A stretch of 64,000 bases of DNA from Carex sylvatica (lineage: Eukaryota > Streptophyta > Magnoliopsida > Poales > Cyperaceae). The stretch spans positions 1 to 64,000 of the forward strand of contig CAXKVR010000385.1 of assembly GCA_964058845.1 (NCBI GenBank), in the 5' to 3' direction. This document shows positions 47,955 to 59,144 of the stretch, in pieces. The notes beneath the pieces are model-generated. The model saw only the letters and a program-made list of their open reading frames with translations. It had not been told where the DNA came from and ran no database searches. Position numbers and translations under genes: made by a program. Within the stretch, counting starts at the first letter, position 1; each line of letters opens with the position of its first letter.

Positions 47955-49072
47955 AAAAGAGAAAAAAAAATTCATGTCCTCGTTTCTCAAAAGTAGTAGT
48001 CCGAAGACTTAGACTGAAGACTCCGATTTTGAACTCAAGAACTCGAGAAATTTAATTTGATTTTTTTATTATTTTACTGAGAATTGAGCATCCGAACATA
48101 TCAGCGTTAATTTAAGTTGCTATATTAATTGACTAATACTGATACTTTTTTTTTTCGGTTACAAGACTCTTAAGATCCAAAACTCTCCTAATAAAACAGA
48201 CCTCATCAATCTAATAGCTGAAAACAAATTGAACTGAATCAAACTTAACTCAGTTCGAGTTCGAATCAATTTCGAATCGAACTGGTTCAAAAATGAAGCA
48301 GGGGCTCAAACTAAAAAGAAAAGTTCGAGTTTGATTCGGTGCTATTCGAATCAATTTCAAACCGGACTGGTTTGAAATTGAAACAGGTTTAGAACTAAAA
48401 AGAAAAGTTTCGAACTGAGTCAGACTCAGTATGAGTTCGGTTCGAATTAATTTCGAATCAAACTAGATTTGATTTGTTTTGAACCGAACTCCTTTTCGAA
48501 TTGAACTTAATCGAATCACGAGCTTTTTTGTGCATCTCTAATTGTATGGTTCAAAGGCCAAACAAATAAGTAGATTTAAAATGTTTGAGAAAAACTTAAG
48601 TACTAATTTATATTCACCAACTACGGTTACAGATTCAGAATTTTTATAAAAAGGTCTAAGAATATTTTAATCATTTAGGAGAAAGAGTAAATACTATTCA
48701 TTTTATTCATAAAATAAAATTATCCTACACTTTTTTTTTAATTGTCAATCTCGATTTTCTAATCCTTACATAAGTGAAGTGCAATTTATTGTAAAAAGGT
48801 TGTATGGTGTGCATATATGAATTCGTATCCTCTGAGATATCTCAAACTTTACGTGATTATATGAAAAACCCAACCGTTTAAATAGTTCTGCACAAATATC
48901 AAAGCATACATAATACTGACCCCTACATCACCCCGAATAGGCACTGGACATGTCGGTCACGCAAAAGTTGAGATATCTCAGAGGATACGCACTCGTGCAT
49001 ATATATGGTTGCAGTGCGACAATGTTGATATTTTTATTTTTTTTCAGCGTTTGAAAGTGGCTGTCAAGAGGA
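47955..49072. other. intergenic with a decayed hAT-like segment
   Basis: At about 48190-48545 the words TTCGAGTTCGAATCAATTTCG and similar recur, ending GAGCTTTTTTGTGCATCTCTA. This is the texture of a plant hAT MITE, but flanking repeats do not match. A perfect ATATCTCAGAGGATACG-type inverted pair lies at about 48825 and 48970. Confidence 0.4.
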
Positions 49073-49282
49073 CCAGAGGCGGAGGGAGTAAGAGTCAATG
49101 GGGATCAATTGACTCCCATTTGTTTTCAATTTTTTTGTATTTATATACAATTTTCTATATAATTTAGAATAAAATGCTACTGATACAAAAAATTGACCCC
49201 CATTCGCAGCATAAAAAATTTATATAATTGATCCCATTCACGATTGACCCCCATAATCAAAAAGTCTGGCTCCGCCCCTCTC
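49073..49282. repeat. MITE with AGAGGCGGAG ends
   Basis: The left end AGAGGCGGAGGGAGTAAGAG and the right end (complement of AGAGGGGCGGAGCCAGAC) are inverted. Inside, GGGGATCAATTGACTCCCA and TTGACCCCCAT are inverted. No clear TSD. A poly(A) run of 29 bases follows at 49476-49504. Confidence 0.6.
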
Positions 49283-49470
49283 AAAATGGCATATTAGCAG
49301 ATCTAATTCTCGCTTCTTATTTCTAATTGACTTGAAAAATCTTTCTGTTTTTTTTTTCTTTATGATTGAAGCCTCCCCAGGAGATAAAACAATTTAGAAT
49401 GTGAACCTTGAAGCATTTACATTTTACAAGTTATCCCAACACTCCCAGTACTTTAGATAATTTGGTAACA

Positions 49471-49506
<36 letters not shown>

Positions 49507-49894
49507 GTTTCTAAACGAGAAGCTTGCATAAAGGCGTACACTGAGAGAATTAAGGAAATTTGAATTGAATAACAAATAAAAGGGCTTTAATTGGGACAGT
49601 ACTACATATTATCAACCGAAAATCTAATAGAGCTAAGTGGGGGCAGTCCGATGCCCGGTTGAAACCATCTAATCCGTACACATAGCTATAAAATTTGTGC
49701 GGATCAAATGCGCACGAATCTTGATGCAACTTTGATGGCTCCGAATTCAGTCCGATGTCCATGGTTTGCCGCTTACTCTCTAATAATAGAGAAGCACAAC
49801 TTATAAATCACTTGTATCAGATTTAATTGAAGGGGCCTACTTGAAATTTTAAAATAATCCAAGAGAATAGCCCCCTGGTTATCCTCCACTCAAC

Positions 49895-50436
49895 TACGGG
49901 TGTAAACGAGCTGATACTTAGCTCGGTTCGTTTATTTTGATCTAAGTCTGGACTGAGCAAGCTAGATTTAGGTCATTCGAGCCAAAAACTCCTGGCTCGC
50001 TCGTAAAAAGCCAGTTCGAGCTAGCTCGCGAGCTGACAAGTTGGCTCGTTGGGCTTTATTGGGCTGCTATTATACAAATTCAAAAATGTAAAAATAAGAA
50101 AACTCATTCAAAAAATTTAAGAAATCGTCATGCAGGCATATCTTCAAGTAACTGAAACCCATATCATTTCTTCCCATACTAAAAATACATCAATTTTGTA
50201 TAATCGTGCCTTTGAAAATGAGACTGGACTTAAAATTATACGGGGCTAAATCCTAAATCTACAGTAACTTAATGAGCTGAGCTGGCCCGATCCGAACTGA
50301 CTCCTAACTCAGCTCGTTTATTTTGACCCGAGCTTGAACCGAGCTGACTCGTTAACAGCTTAGTCCACTACCAAGCGAGCTATTAGCGAGCGAACTAGAA
50401 GTAAGCCACAAGCCGCGAACTTTTTGTGCAGCCCTA
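49895..50436. mobile_element. hAT-type MITE with 8-bp TSD
   Basis: The 542-bp element has ends TACGGGTGTAAACGAGC and the complement of TAGGGCTGCACAAAAAG. It is flanked by the exact repeat CACTCAAC (49887-49894 and 50437-50444). The interior is dense in GCTCG/CGAGC words, for example GAGCTAGCTCGCGAGCTGAC. Non-coding. Confidence 0.9.
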
Positions 50437-50640
50437 CACTCAACTATCTTTGTTATTTCAAATAGTAACAATGCAGGAAGGAATGACAACAAATTATCAA
50501 ATAAAGCATCATTTAATAGATAGCGCGATTACGGACACCTTGCACTGGATCAATGAGAAGTAACAAGTGACAGCGAATGGCACAAGCAGCAACAAATTTA
50601 AATGGTCTAGCGGCTTAGCCCATAGAATTTGTAATTTTAG

Positions 50641-50796
50641 GACGTGTTCAGCGTTGTCATTAGAAATAGAAATAAGAATAGAAATAGAAATATTTAATTT
50701 TGAACTGAAAAATTATTGTTCACGTGGAAAAAAAAAATTTCAGTCTGAGTGAATTTTTTTTTTCCCACATAAATAGTATCATACTGAACATGCTCT
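50641..50796. repeat. MITE, TTCACGTGGGAAAA family, copy 2
   Basis: The ends GACGTGTTCAGC and TGAACATGCTC are inverted. The interior TGTTCACGTGGAAAAAA and TTTCAGTCTGAGTGAATT relate it to the copy at 47799. Confidence 0.6.
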
Positions 50797-53246
50797 TATT
50801 TTCAGCAGGAGTTTGGTGCAATAGTTTGAAGTTTGAAGTTTGAATTTTAATGTAACCTATTGTACTATTTTGATTATTTGATCTTTTTGTTATGAATATA
50901 ATTGTTGACGGATAACCGCTAACATTCAAAATTTTTTTTTTTTTATCAAATAAAACACTTAAATTAATCTATATAACATTTGTGGTGCAAATGATTGTGA
51001 AAAAATAAATTTTTGGTAGATTATGATGGTACAAAAACCCGACATATCCTACACGTATACATCCCTACTCTATGGGGCACTGATGCCACGTTAATTCGTC
51101 ATTTTCTCAAAGGCAAATATGAAATGGAGGAGTCAAATTAAATAGAGTTCCATAAAATTAATTGATTCAATTGGATTCTAATCTTTTAGAATATAGCAAT
51201 ATGGAACATCACTAAATATTTTTTTAACCAAATCATTTAATTGACGATACTGATGAAAAATATTGACTTTGCTATTGAAGTTATTCTGACAAAATAATTA
51301 ATTCATCAATTCGTGTGCTAATGAGGATTCTCCTTTGTTCTCACAAAACTATTGACGACATGAACCAAAGAGAACAAATCCGATTATTTAACTAGTCATT
51401 ATAAATAACTGTAGGCCTAGTACATATAATGCTGAATCTTGCAGGGGCATGCAGAGCTAGAACTGCGGCATACGGGGCCCGAGAAAAAAATATATAACAA
51501 ATTAATAAAAATAAAAACCTTCATGAGATTTCTAGTGGTGTCCTTCCTGATCAACCCAAGAAGGTAGTTTATTGGCAAGAAAAGGAAGGTCAAAGTTCTG
51601 GTAATCTCCAACCTCCTGTTACTGCGGGACCCAACAGTAAAAAGGCAACGACCTATGCTGGTGACTTTAGCCTAGATACCTCTTCCTCTGATTCAGTGAT
51701 TTAAACCTAAGAAGATTTATCTTCAGTTGAGGAGAGGCTGGACTAGAGAACCTAATGAGTATGGGTGATGTAATCGAAGCCTTGAAGGTAGTGTGGTACT
51801 GATAAGTGCTAACTGTTAATTGTGTATACTGCTAACTGTTCTCTGTGATGGATAATTTATTTGATGATGGTGCGCCTCAGGTGTGGTACTGGAGAGAGAG
51901 GCAACCCAGGTTGATTTAGAGAATGATTCAGTGCCAGTTACTACCCTGGTTGTCTCCTAGGATGCGATCATGTGATGTGTGACGACAATGCACATTTGGT
52001 TCATTTGACCCAGTAGCTGCCAGTAAACATCATAACTCTTTAAGTTAAAAAGAGACTCACTGCCTCTAGATGAGCTTGATGTGACCCCTTTTGCTCAGCT
52101 ATTGCCTGGAGCGGCTCGGCATGGATTGAAACAAAAGAATCAAAAAGAAGAAATTCAAGGCAAATGATCAGCAATGGTCTTACCAGCCTCCCTCTCTGAT
52201 AAGCAAGATTTAATAAGGCACAATAATTACCATGTATGAATAAATTTAGTTGGAACCTACGGAAGACACAAAAAAAATTCAGATCCAGTCAAAGTACCTG
52301 ACCTGACAGAATGAGATCTGTACCGTTTATATTAATCTGGCACGAACATCAAATGCCCGTGCATCTAAGCCAGGCCCGAATAGAAATTGCTCAGCTGGGA
52401 TTAACTCAGGTAAATGTGGTACCTGAGGGGATGCTCATTCAGGAAAAAAAAAAAGCGGATAAACTGATTGGGATTAACGCCAGTTATGCAGTTATGTCAA
52501 TATCAGGAGATCAAATCAGATGAGAAGATCATGAAGATCACATTACGTTGAATTTGATTTTGAGGGTCTTAAATTTGTATAATTTCTCTTATGTTGTTTT
52601 TGTCTAGTTAAAAGGGTTATTGATTTAATTTTTTTTTTTTAGGGTTTTTTTTATTTTTGTTATTGATTTAATTTGTTGATAGGTTACTTCCTGGTTTGAT
52701 AGTACTATTAACTGATAGGTATCAGGAAATAGCCATGGCGTGGGGGTAATCATAATTTGAGTTATTTTTTCTTTTATTAATTAAACTCATGTAATTTTGG
52801 TTTCTATAGAAATAAAAATTGGGCAATCCCACTCTTCTCAAGAAAAAAACTAACCATTATAAAGACTAGGGGAATTTTAACATAAAATAGAAAGCATCAA
52901 AAACTTGGAACTTCCAAAATTAAGAATATAAGAATTATTCGGGAAATTGACTAAAAACTTGAAGATTAACAACTAATTGTTCTCGCTTAATACAAAGACA
53001 GCGCACGCCACCTGTAATTCATGCAAGAGGCATTTTAATTAATAGATCTGTGGTCAATTACTAGAAACTCATTCGGTGGTAGCCGAATCTTATCCAATAT
53101 TCTTTCCTCTTTTAAGGTTTCACTCTATCTTTTTAAGGTTTTAATGAATTATAAACTTCACTAGTAAATGGTTAGGCCATCTGGTTCTTCTAATTGATTA
53201 ACTACCAATCGGAGTACTGTAATGAGAGAACTATACAGAACTATAC

Positions 53247-53249
<3 letters not shown>
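50797..53249. other. intergenic with decayed retroelement-like sequence
   Basis: The plus frame from about 51520 reads EISSGVLPDQPKKVVYWQEK and NLQPPVTAGPNSKKATTYAG before stops, with coding texture but no domain I can name. 52281-52441 is a diverged copy of the repeat at 26577 and is followed by a short A run. Probably retroelement remnants. Confidence 0.4.
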
Positions 53250-53282
<33 letters not shown>

Positions 53283-53286
<4 letters not shown>

Positions 53287-53700
53287 TAAGTCTACCATAC
53301 ATTGCAATGCATAGGCACCTCTATGCATTGGACCATAAATCACGGATTCAAAGTCCAAATGACTGATCCAAACCGTTCATCTTGTTCTCCATATTAATAT
53401 GTGCTTCGAGACCAAATTTTATATTTTTTGGAATTTTTTTACTATTTATTAAGTCACTTTGAAAATTACTGATCCAACGGTGCCTTTTGATTTTACTGTA
53501 ACCGTTGGATCAGCGATTTTCAATGTGGCTTAACAAATAGTAAACAAATTTCAAAAAATGTAAAATTTGGTCTCCAAGCACATATTAATATGGAAAACAA
53601 GATGAACGGTTTGGATCAGTCATTTGGACTTTGAATATGGTGATTTATAGTCCAATGCATAGAGGTGCCTATGCATTGCAATGTATGGTAGACTTACTCT
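53283..53700. repeat. palindromic MITE, shared-stem family, copy 8, inside (TA)n
   Basis: The ends AGAGTAAGTCTACCATACAT and ATGTATGGTAGACTTACTCT are perfect complements. The stem includes GATCCAAACCGTTCATCTTG, GAGACCAAATTTTATATTTT and the CGTTGGATCAGCGATTTTCA half-site. (TA)n tracts border both ends (53250-53282 and 53701-53722). The outer arm matches copy 3 (ATTGCAATGCAT). Confidence 0.92.
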
Positions 53701-54021
53701 ATATATATATATATATATATATAGTATGGCTAATTTGCTGCTGGCAGCATTTGAACAAAGTGTTGCCAACATTGTGAGCCGTCCGATTTAAATTTAGATT
53801 TGCGCTGATCACTTTGATAATTCGCTAATTGAGAGAAACAGAGACGGAAATAAGTAAATTGAGCTCCGTTAACCTTAGCGCTATTCAAAATAAGAGAAGC
53901 TAGCGGAGAAAATAAAACCAGAACCCTTCTCTTTCTCTCGCTCTTGAGTCGGTGGCGAGCTGATCACCTCTATCTCGAATCGCTCTCACTTTCACTCAGC
54001 CTTTGCCGGAATACGCTACCA

Positions 54022-55823
54022 ATGGCCGTCTCTCCCTCGCTTCGCCTCGATCCGACCACGCCGTGCCTCCTCCCCACAGTCGCGTCGAACTTCCAAACTT
54101 CCTCCGCTTTTAAACCGAACAAGATTCCTTTGATAGGTGAATTTTCAACAATTGTTGTTTAATTTTTGACGACTTGTTGCAATTTCGGTTAATTTTTGTT
54201 TAATTTATAACATTAGATAGCTCTGTATCTCCACCCACTGACCCACATATTTATTTTTTCCTCTAAATTTTCGTCTTAATCAAAGCTTGCGAAAAAGCTA
54301 GATGCTTATCTCATCAATTAACCAAATTAGTAGAAATTAGTAAGATTTATTTGCATAATTGGGAGCTCATCAATTGTTGCAAAACATACAAATGGAGCAA
54401 CCAACAAGGCACAGTTTTTCTCTGACTGTAAGGAACTAGTGCAAGTAGTAAATAGGAATGATGTACTTGACTTACCATCCTGGAAAGCAGCGGAAACAGT
54501 GGCAGAGTGTGCGAGACTAGTTCAAACTATGATAGGCCACATCCAGATTAGACACATCAGCAAAGAGGCACTAGGAGGACAACACGAGCTAGCAAATTGG
54601 GCAAGGAGGATCAAACAATCTGATAGCTTGACAAATCGGTAGCAACTAGTCAGAGGAGGGGAGTGGCAACTTTTGCAAAAACCCCCTCAGCCTTTCACTT
54701 TTTTCACAAGGAGAGAGCGGCAGTTAGAAACACTTGAATTTACTTTTGGTAGATTGCTAAGTTTTAATTCATTTCCTAGTGTAAGGAATTGAAGGGTGGA
54801 AATTGGAGAAGAGATCATATATTCTGATAAGGAGCGGTTGTCTGGAAAAAATGGTGAAAAGTTACCAAGAGGCCCTCCAGCTTTGAACATTTCACATATG
54901 TGAAGGAATGAGTAGCAGCGGAGCTTTTTTATTTTCTAAGTTTACTTTAATAATATTAATGATTAGATAGCACTTTTATTTTCTTAGCTTTTTCAATTCT
55001 ACGATATTGTAATGGTTTTAGAGTTCCTAATATAATTCACCTACGGGTTTCAACTAAAAAAAAAAAATCAATTGTTGCAAAACTAAAACCTATATAGTCT
55101 GTACTAGCCCATACTGGTACGCATCTAACAGCCAGAGTAAGAATATGTTGCTCTCTACCTCATTTCCTTGTTCTTTGTTTAATTAGTTGGACTGTAGGGA
55201 CCTCGATTATTGTTGCAAAATTAAAAGCTTTGTTTTGCTCTTTCTATTTCAGATTTTACTCATTGTTGCATGACATATTTGTACGTTGGTTAGCCTCTCT
55301 TTCTGTCTCTGCCAATTTCTGGAGATATGTGGGGGGAGATTGACACAAGGTATTCTATGTACTATTGTATAAGGTTATCGTACCAGCCGGTATATTTCCT
55401 TTCAGTTCATTTGTAACAACACTAAACCCAATTACCTCTTAAATTTATACTCCTTATGTTACTTTGGTCTATTAATTTGCATGTTAAATAATGTCTGCTT
55501 ATATTGTGTTTTAGAAAAATTACAAAGTGACAATGCTAGCAACATTGTCTTTTGTTAAATTTCAGTTTTAATTCTTATTATGTAAGTTTTTTTAGAGCAG
55601 CCAGACTAAAATCTGAAACTGACTCTATATCAATTAACTTTAATTATCTTGCTTCTCCACCTCAACAAACTTAGATATATATATCCATCAAAACTTTCTG
55701 GTTTTCTGTTTTCGTTGCATTATAATGTTAATTTCTGATTTATGGTTTGTTTTTCAATGTGTAGGTATTAGGCGCAGTTCAGAATCAGATGTCAAGAGAG
55801 TTCCAGCAAGGGCACTGATGTAA
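54022..55823 (+). CDS. short two-exon reading frame, probable captured gene fragment
   Basis: Exon 1 is 54022-54136 (ATG in context ACCAATGGCC) and exon 2 is 55765-55823; GT..AG and phase agree. The 57-aa product starts MAVSPSLRLDPTTPCLLPTV and ends ESDVKRVPARALM. The Ser/Thr/Pro-rich, acid-poor N terminus is like a plastid transit peptide, so this may be the first exons of a chloroplast protein gene. Exon 2 stops inside the first unit of a tandem repeat, so the 3' end is probably artificial. The intron contains a LINE insertion. I could not identify the parent gene. Confidence 0.45.
54386..55066 (+). mobile_element. 5'-truncated LINE with 17-bp TSD
   Basis: The 681-bp insertion is flanked by an exact 17-bp direct repeat, ATCAATTGTTGCAAAAC (54369-54385 and 55067-55083), and ends in a poly(A) tail. 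The frame 54390-54642 encodes an RNase H-like domain end (FFSDCKELVQVVNRND, IGHIQIRHISKEALGGQHEL, ANWARR), as found C-terminal to the reverse transcriptase of plant L1-type elements. Everything upstream of this is missing, typical of target-primed reverse transcription that stopped early. Confidence 0.92.
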
Positions 55824-56000
55824 TTAGAGCATTATGTTAGGAAGTTAAGTGAGTCCCAGCAAGGGCATTGATGTAATTAGAGCATAATGTTAGGAAGTTA
55901 AGTGAGTCCCAGCAAGGGCACTGATGTAATTAGAGCATAATGTTAGGAAATTAAGTGAGTCCTAGCAAGGGCACTGATGTAATTAGAGCATAATGTTAGG
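55803..56000. repeat. 53-bp tandem repeat, nearly 4 copies
   Basis: The words CCAGCAAGGGCAYTGATGTAA start at 55803, 55856, 55909 and (as CTAGC) 55961/55962, always 53 bp apart. The last unit loses homology after ATGTTAGGA near 55995. The first unit contains the stop codon of the short reading frame. Confidence 0.95.
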
Positions 56001-56135
56001 ATTAGTTAGAAGAAACTAAGAGTTGTAAACCAGGAACCAGTGTCTATATAGAGACTCACATGTATCTGTATCAATTACAATGAAATATAAATTACAATTC
56101 ATTCTCACAAATCTCTCTTGTATCTCTTATAGCAT
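55989..56135 (+). repeat. possible solo LTR or LTR fragment
   Basis: Starts TGTTAGGATTAG, has a TATATAGAGAC box near the middle and ends CTCTTGTATCTCTTATAGCA, the texture of a short copia-type LTR. No matching 5-bp flanks or primer-binding site was found. Alternative: a mere tail of the captured sequence. Confidence 0.3.
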
Positions 56136-58100
56136 GTCATATGGAGATTAGTCCCAAGTTGGTGTTATTCTAATAGAAACAACAAGCAATATGTCATGTG
56201 CGTGCAAGAATTTTTATTTTATATTATCATTTTCCTTGTGGATTTCTATTTCTCAAGATGTAAATCACAAGCAATCGATATAAATCACAGTTTGATACAA
56301 TCGGATAACATAATCTTTCTATGACAAAGCTATATTATAGCAAAAGAAGATGTAAATCACAAGCAATCAGATATAAATGACAGTTTCAAACAATCCCATA
56401 ACACTATCTTTCTATGACAAAAGCTATATTATACATGCATCCATTAACAAAACAAATTAAAATTTTACAACATTCCATACTAAAAAACCTAGTTCATATT
56501 GCCACTCAAAAACGAAAGTTACAACCCTAGTTCATATTGCCAAAACTGGTACATAGGTTCAAAACATGTTGTCATCTTCACTATCATATGCATTCTCGTC
56601 TTCCAACGACATATGCTTCTTGTGCTTGACCCTTCACTAATTTCGCATCCTTCGATTTCTACAAAAATATACAGTAAAACATTTTATAAAGCTGAAATAA
56701 AAGACAATAGTATTTGTCATAAGTTGCATATTACAAAAAAGCAAACATAATTGAATATTCTCAACTTAAGGATCCAATAAAGCAAAAAAAAACCACATGA
56801 GCTTGGTATCCTAATTTGTGCAAATCAGTGAAAACAATACAAATCAACCAAGTTATCAGAAGCAAACTAATACCTCCCAACTATAAGTACTAATCATGGT
56901 TGGTACCGATCCAATTTGCAAACCTTAAACACTCTAATTAGCCATTTTAATTCTCATATTATCTTCAACAAACCATTGTTACCTGTAAGCACGAGCTTGA
57001 TGCTGACTCAAGGATTACGTTCCTCCAAGCAGGTTGAGGGTCTAAAATCAATTTTACTATTTACACCCTAGAAAGTTTAAAATAGCATAATTGAGCAGTA
57101 TATGCAAAAAAAAAAAATAGAAATAAAATAAGATACAAATTTGAACAAGATAAGAACATTACATTACTCATCACTATCTAATTTCACATATCCATAATCC
57201 ATAAACATAAGAAAAATGAAAAAAATTTGCCTTAAATGGATGATTATGTCTTAATTGGTCTAGCAAATCAATTAGTCTACTATCAAACTCAAAATTGATG
57301 CAAAACTAAAAAATTGATGAGGAACTCAAAAAGACAGTAACATACCTCAATTTCCAACCTGCTTGCACATTAACACTCAAACTTAGCCAAAAACAAAAAT
57401 TAAGAAAGAAAAAATATTTGTCAGGAAACTTGACCGTGGTTTGAAGGTAAGATTAATTTGTGCACTTCTCTGTTTGTGCTAGTCATTTAAACTACTGAAT
57501 GAAGAATATAAATAATTCGTGCTAATTCAAATGATGGATGATGGTGATTATAAATGATATTTTTCAACATTTTGAGGTGTTATTGCAACAGGAGTGTACC
57601 TCTCGATTGATTTGCCTTGGGCTTCGTCGAGAGAGAAGAACCAACGATAACTCCACAAGGGTAGGGTTCGTCTAGGACTTCGTCGATTCACGCCAGTTGG
57701 CTCACTGGACGAAAACTACAGCGAACAGCGGGAAGGGCGAGAGAGAGCATCGCAGAAGGAAGGAGGTAGGAAGAAAATAGTCGGAGCGACCTCGAGCTGG
57801 GCGGACCTGGAGCGAGCTTGGCGGACCTGGAGCGAGCTTGGCGAACCGAGAAGAGAACTAGGGAGAGAGGCTGGAGGAGAAGAGAACGTGAGGAGATTAA
57901 CGAGGGAGAAAAAAGGGCAATCTGAAACCCAACCCTACGTAACGGAGTCTTTCAATATGCAATTTTTCGTTCCGTCAAAACCAAATCAGCGCCTCATCAG
58001 GCACGAATCTAAATCAGATCTGACGGCTTACAGACCTGGCAGCAGTTTGCTGAAATGCTGCGGGCAGCAAATTAGTCATACTCTATATATATATATATAT

Positions 58101-59144
58101 GGGCTGATTTTAACACAAAATATATTGTGCGTTCTCCTATTTCATCATAGTGTTCCTTTAAGCTATATAATTTCTTTAATTGGTACATTTTTTTTTCTGT
58201 AAATATAGTGCTTTTTGGAAGGAAAAAAATAAAGAAATGCAAAATAAAAGAATGTATATATTCATGTTAAAATAAATTATGATATGAACAGTGATGGGAT
58301 CCAAAACGGATCGGATCCTTTACAAATTTCAGATAGACCAATATGGTCACAAGTCAAGTAAGTTCAAGAAAATAATACAAGGATTGGTGCAATCCACTGG
58401 GACTGATATGGAAGCATTATTAAGCAAGGTTCCAACATTTAAGATGGGATTAAAAGAAGAAAAAAAATATAATTAATTTGATTCAGGTGGTGGTAGAAGG
58501 CAGTGTTTTAGAATAATCGTTATGTTTTATATTTAAATAATTTTGTACATGAGTTTTATTTCCGTTCAGTTTTGATCAGTAACCTTGATGATTAAGTTTT
58601 TTTTTTTTTTTTTTTTCCACTTTTGGATAACAAACTTACTGGTCAAGTTTTGGGATTCTATTATTTCCTTCCCATTTCAGCAACATACTATAGATACTGT
58701 TGCCTCCATTGTACTAGACAATTAATGAGTTTTATAAAAATTGAGAGAGATTTTTTCTATATTGTTTTTGACTGAATTTTGAACTTATTAAAGAGGCATC
58801 AACATTTATGGCGTTTTTCTTCTTCTTGGTTCTTAAAATCAGATTTCAGCGCGAGTTGGGATTAATTTATTTCATTTTGTTCGTGAGTTCAAGGGATTAA
58901 ATCTCCTACGTGTTCGCATCATTTGATATAAGAGCCAAGTTTTGATTCTGAGATCTGTGACGTATGTACAAACTTGTTATTTGTTTAATTAATATCACAA
59001 TATTTTATTTTATTTTGTTTCTCTTCATAGTAAGAATGAACTAGAAGTCAACTTTAAGTTTTAATAACTATGTTTTCAAGATATATAGTACTGTACTGTA
59101 ATAATAAATATATAAAATAATAAGGTCCTCTTGACTATAAAAAC
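58101..59144. other. intergenic, weak LTR-junction-like signal
   Basis: At about 58934 the words TTTGATATAAGAGCCAAG resemble a degraded initiator-Met tRNA primer-binding site of a copia element. No second LTR or internal domain was seen. The short open frame at 58291 has no recognised domain. Confidence 0.35.

Larger units (their letters stand above)
53723..58083. mobile_element. 4.4-kb non-autonomous element in (TA)n carrying captured gene-like sequence
   Basis: The left end AGTATGGCTAATTTGCTGCT and the complement of the right end (AGAGTATGACTAATTTGCTGC) start inverted repeats of about 90 bp (53723-53811 and 57993-58083). (TA)n tracts abut both. Inside are a spliced short reading frame (54022-55823), a nested LINE, a 53-bp tandem repeat, and a GC-rich block at 57600-57960 with a repeated GGCGGACCTGGAGCGAGCTT (two full copies at about 57801-57840). 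No transposase. The TATAGAG..GACTAAT end resembles palindromic copies 6 and 7. Whether it shares their mobilising enzyme is inference. Confidence 0.7.

Noticed and set aside
48825..48995. Inverted pair GATATCTCAGAGGATACG-like suggesting a transposon
   Set aside because: The arms are short, the interior has no family resemblance, and no TSD is visible; kept only as a note in the intergenic entry.
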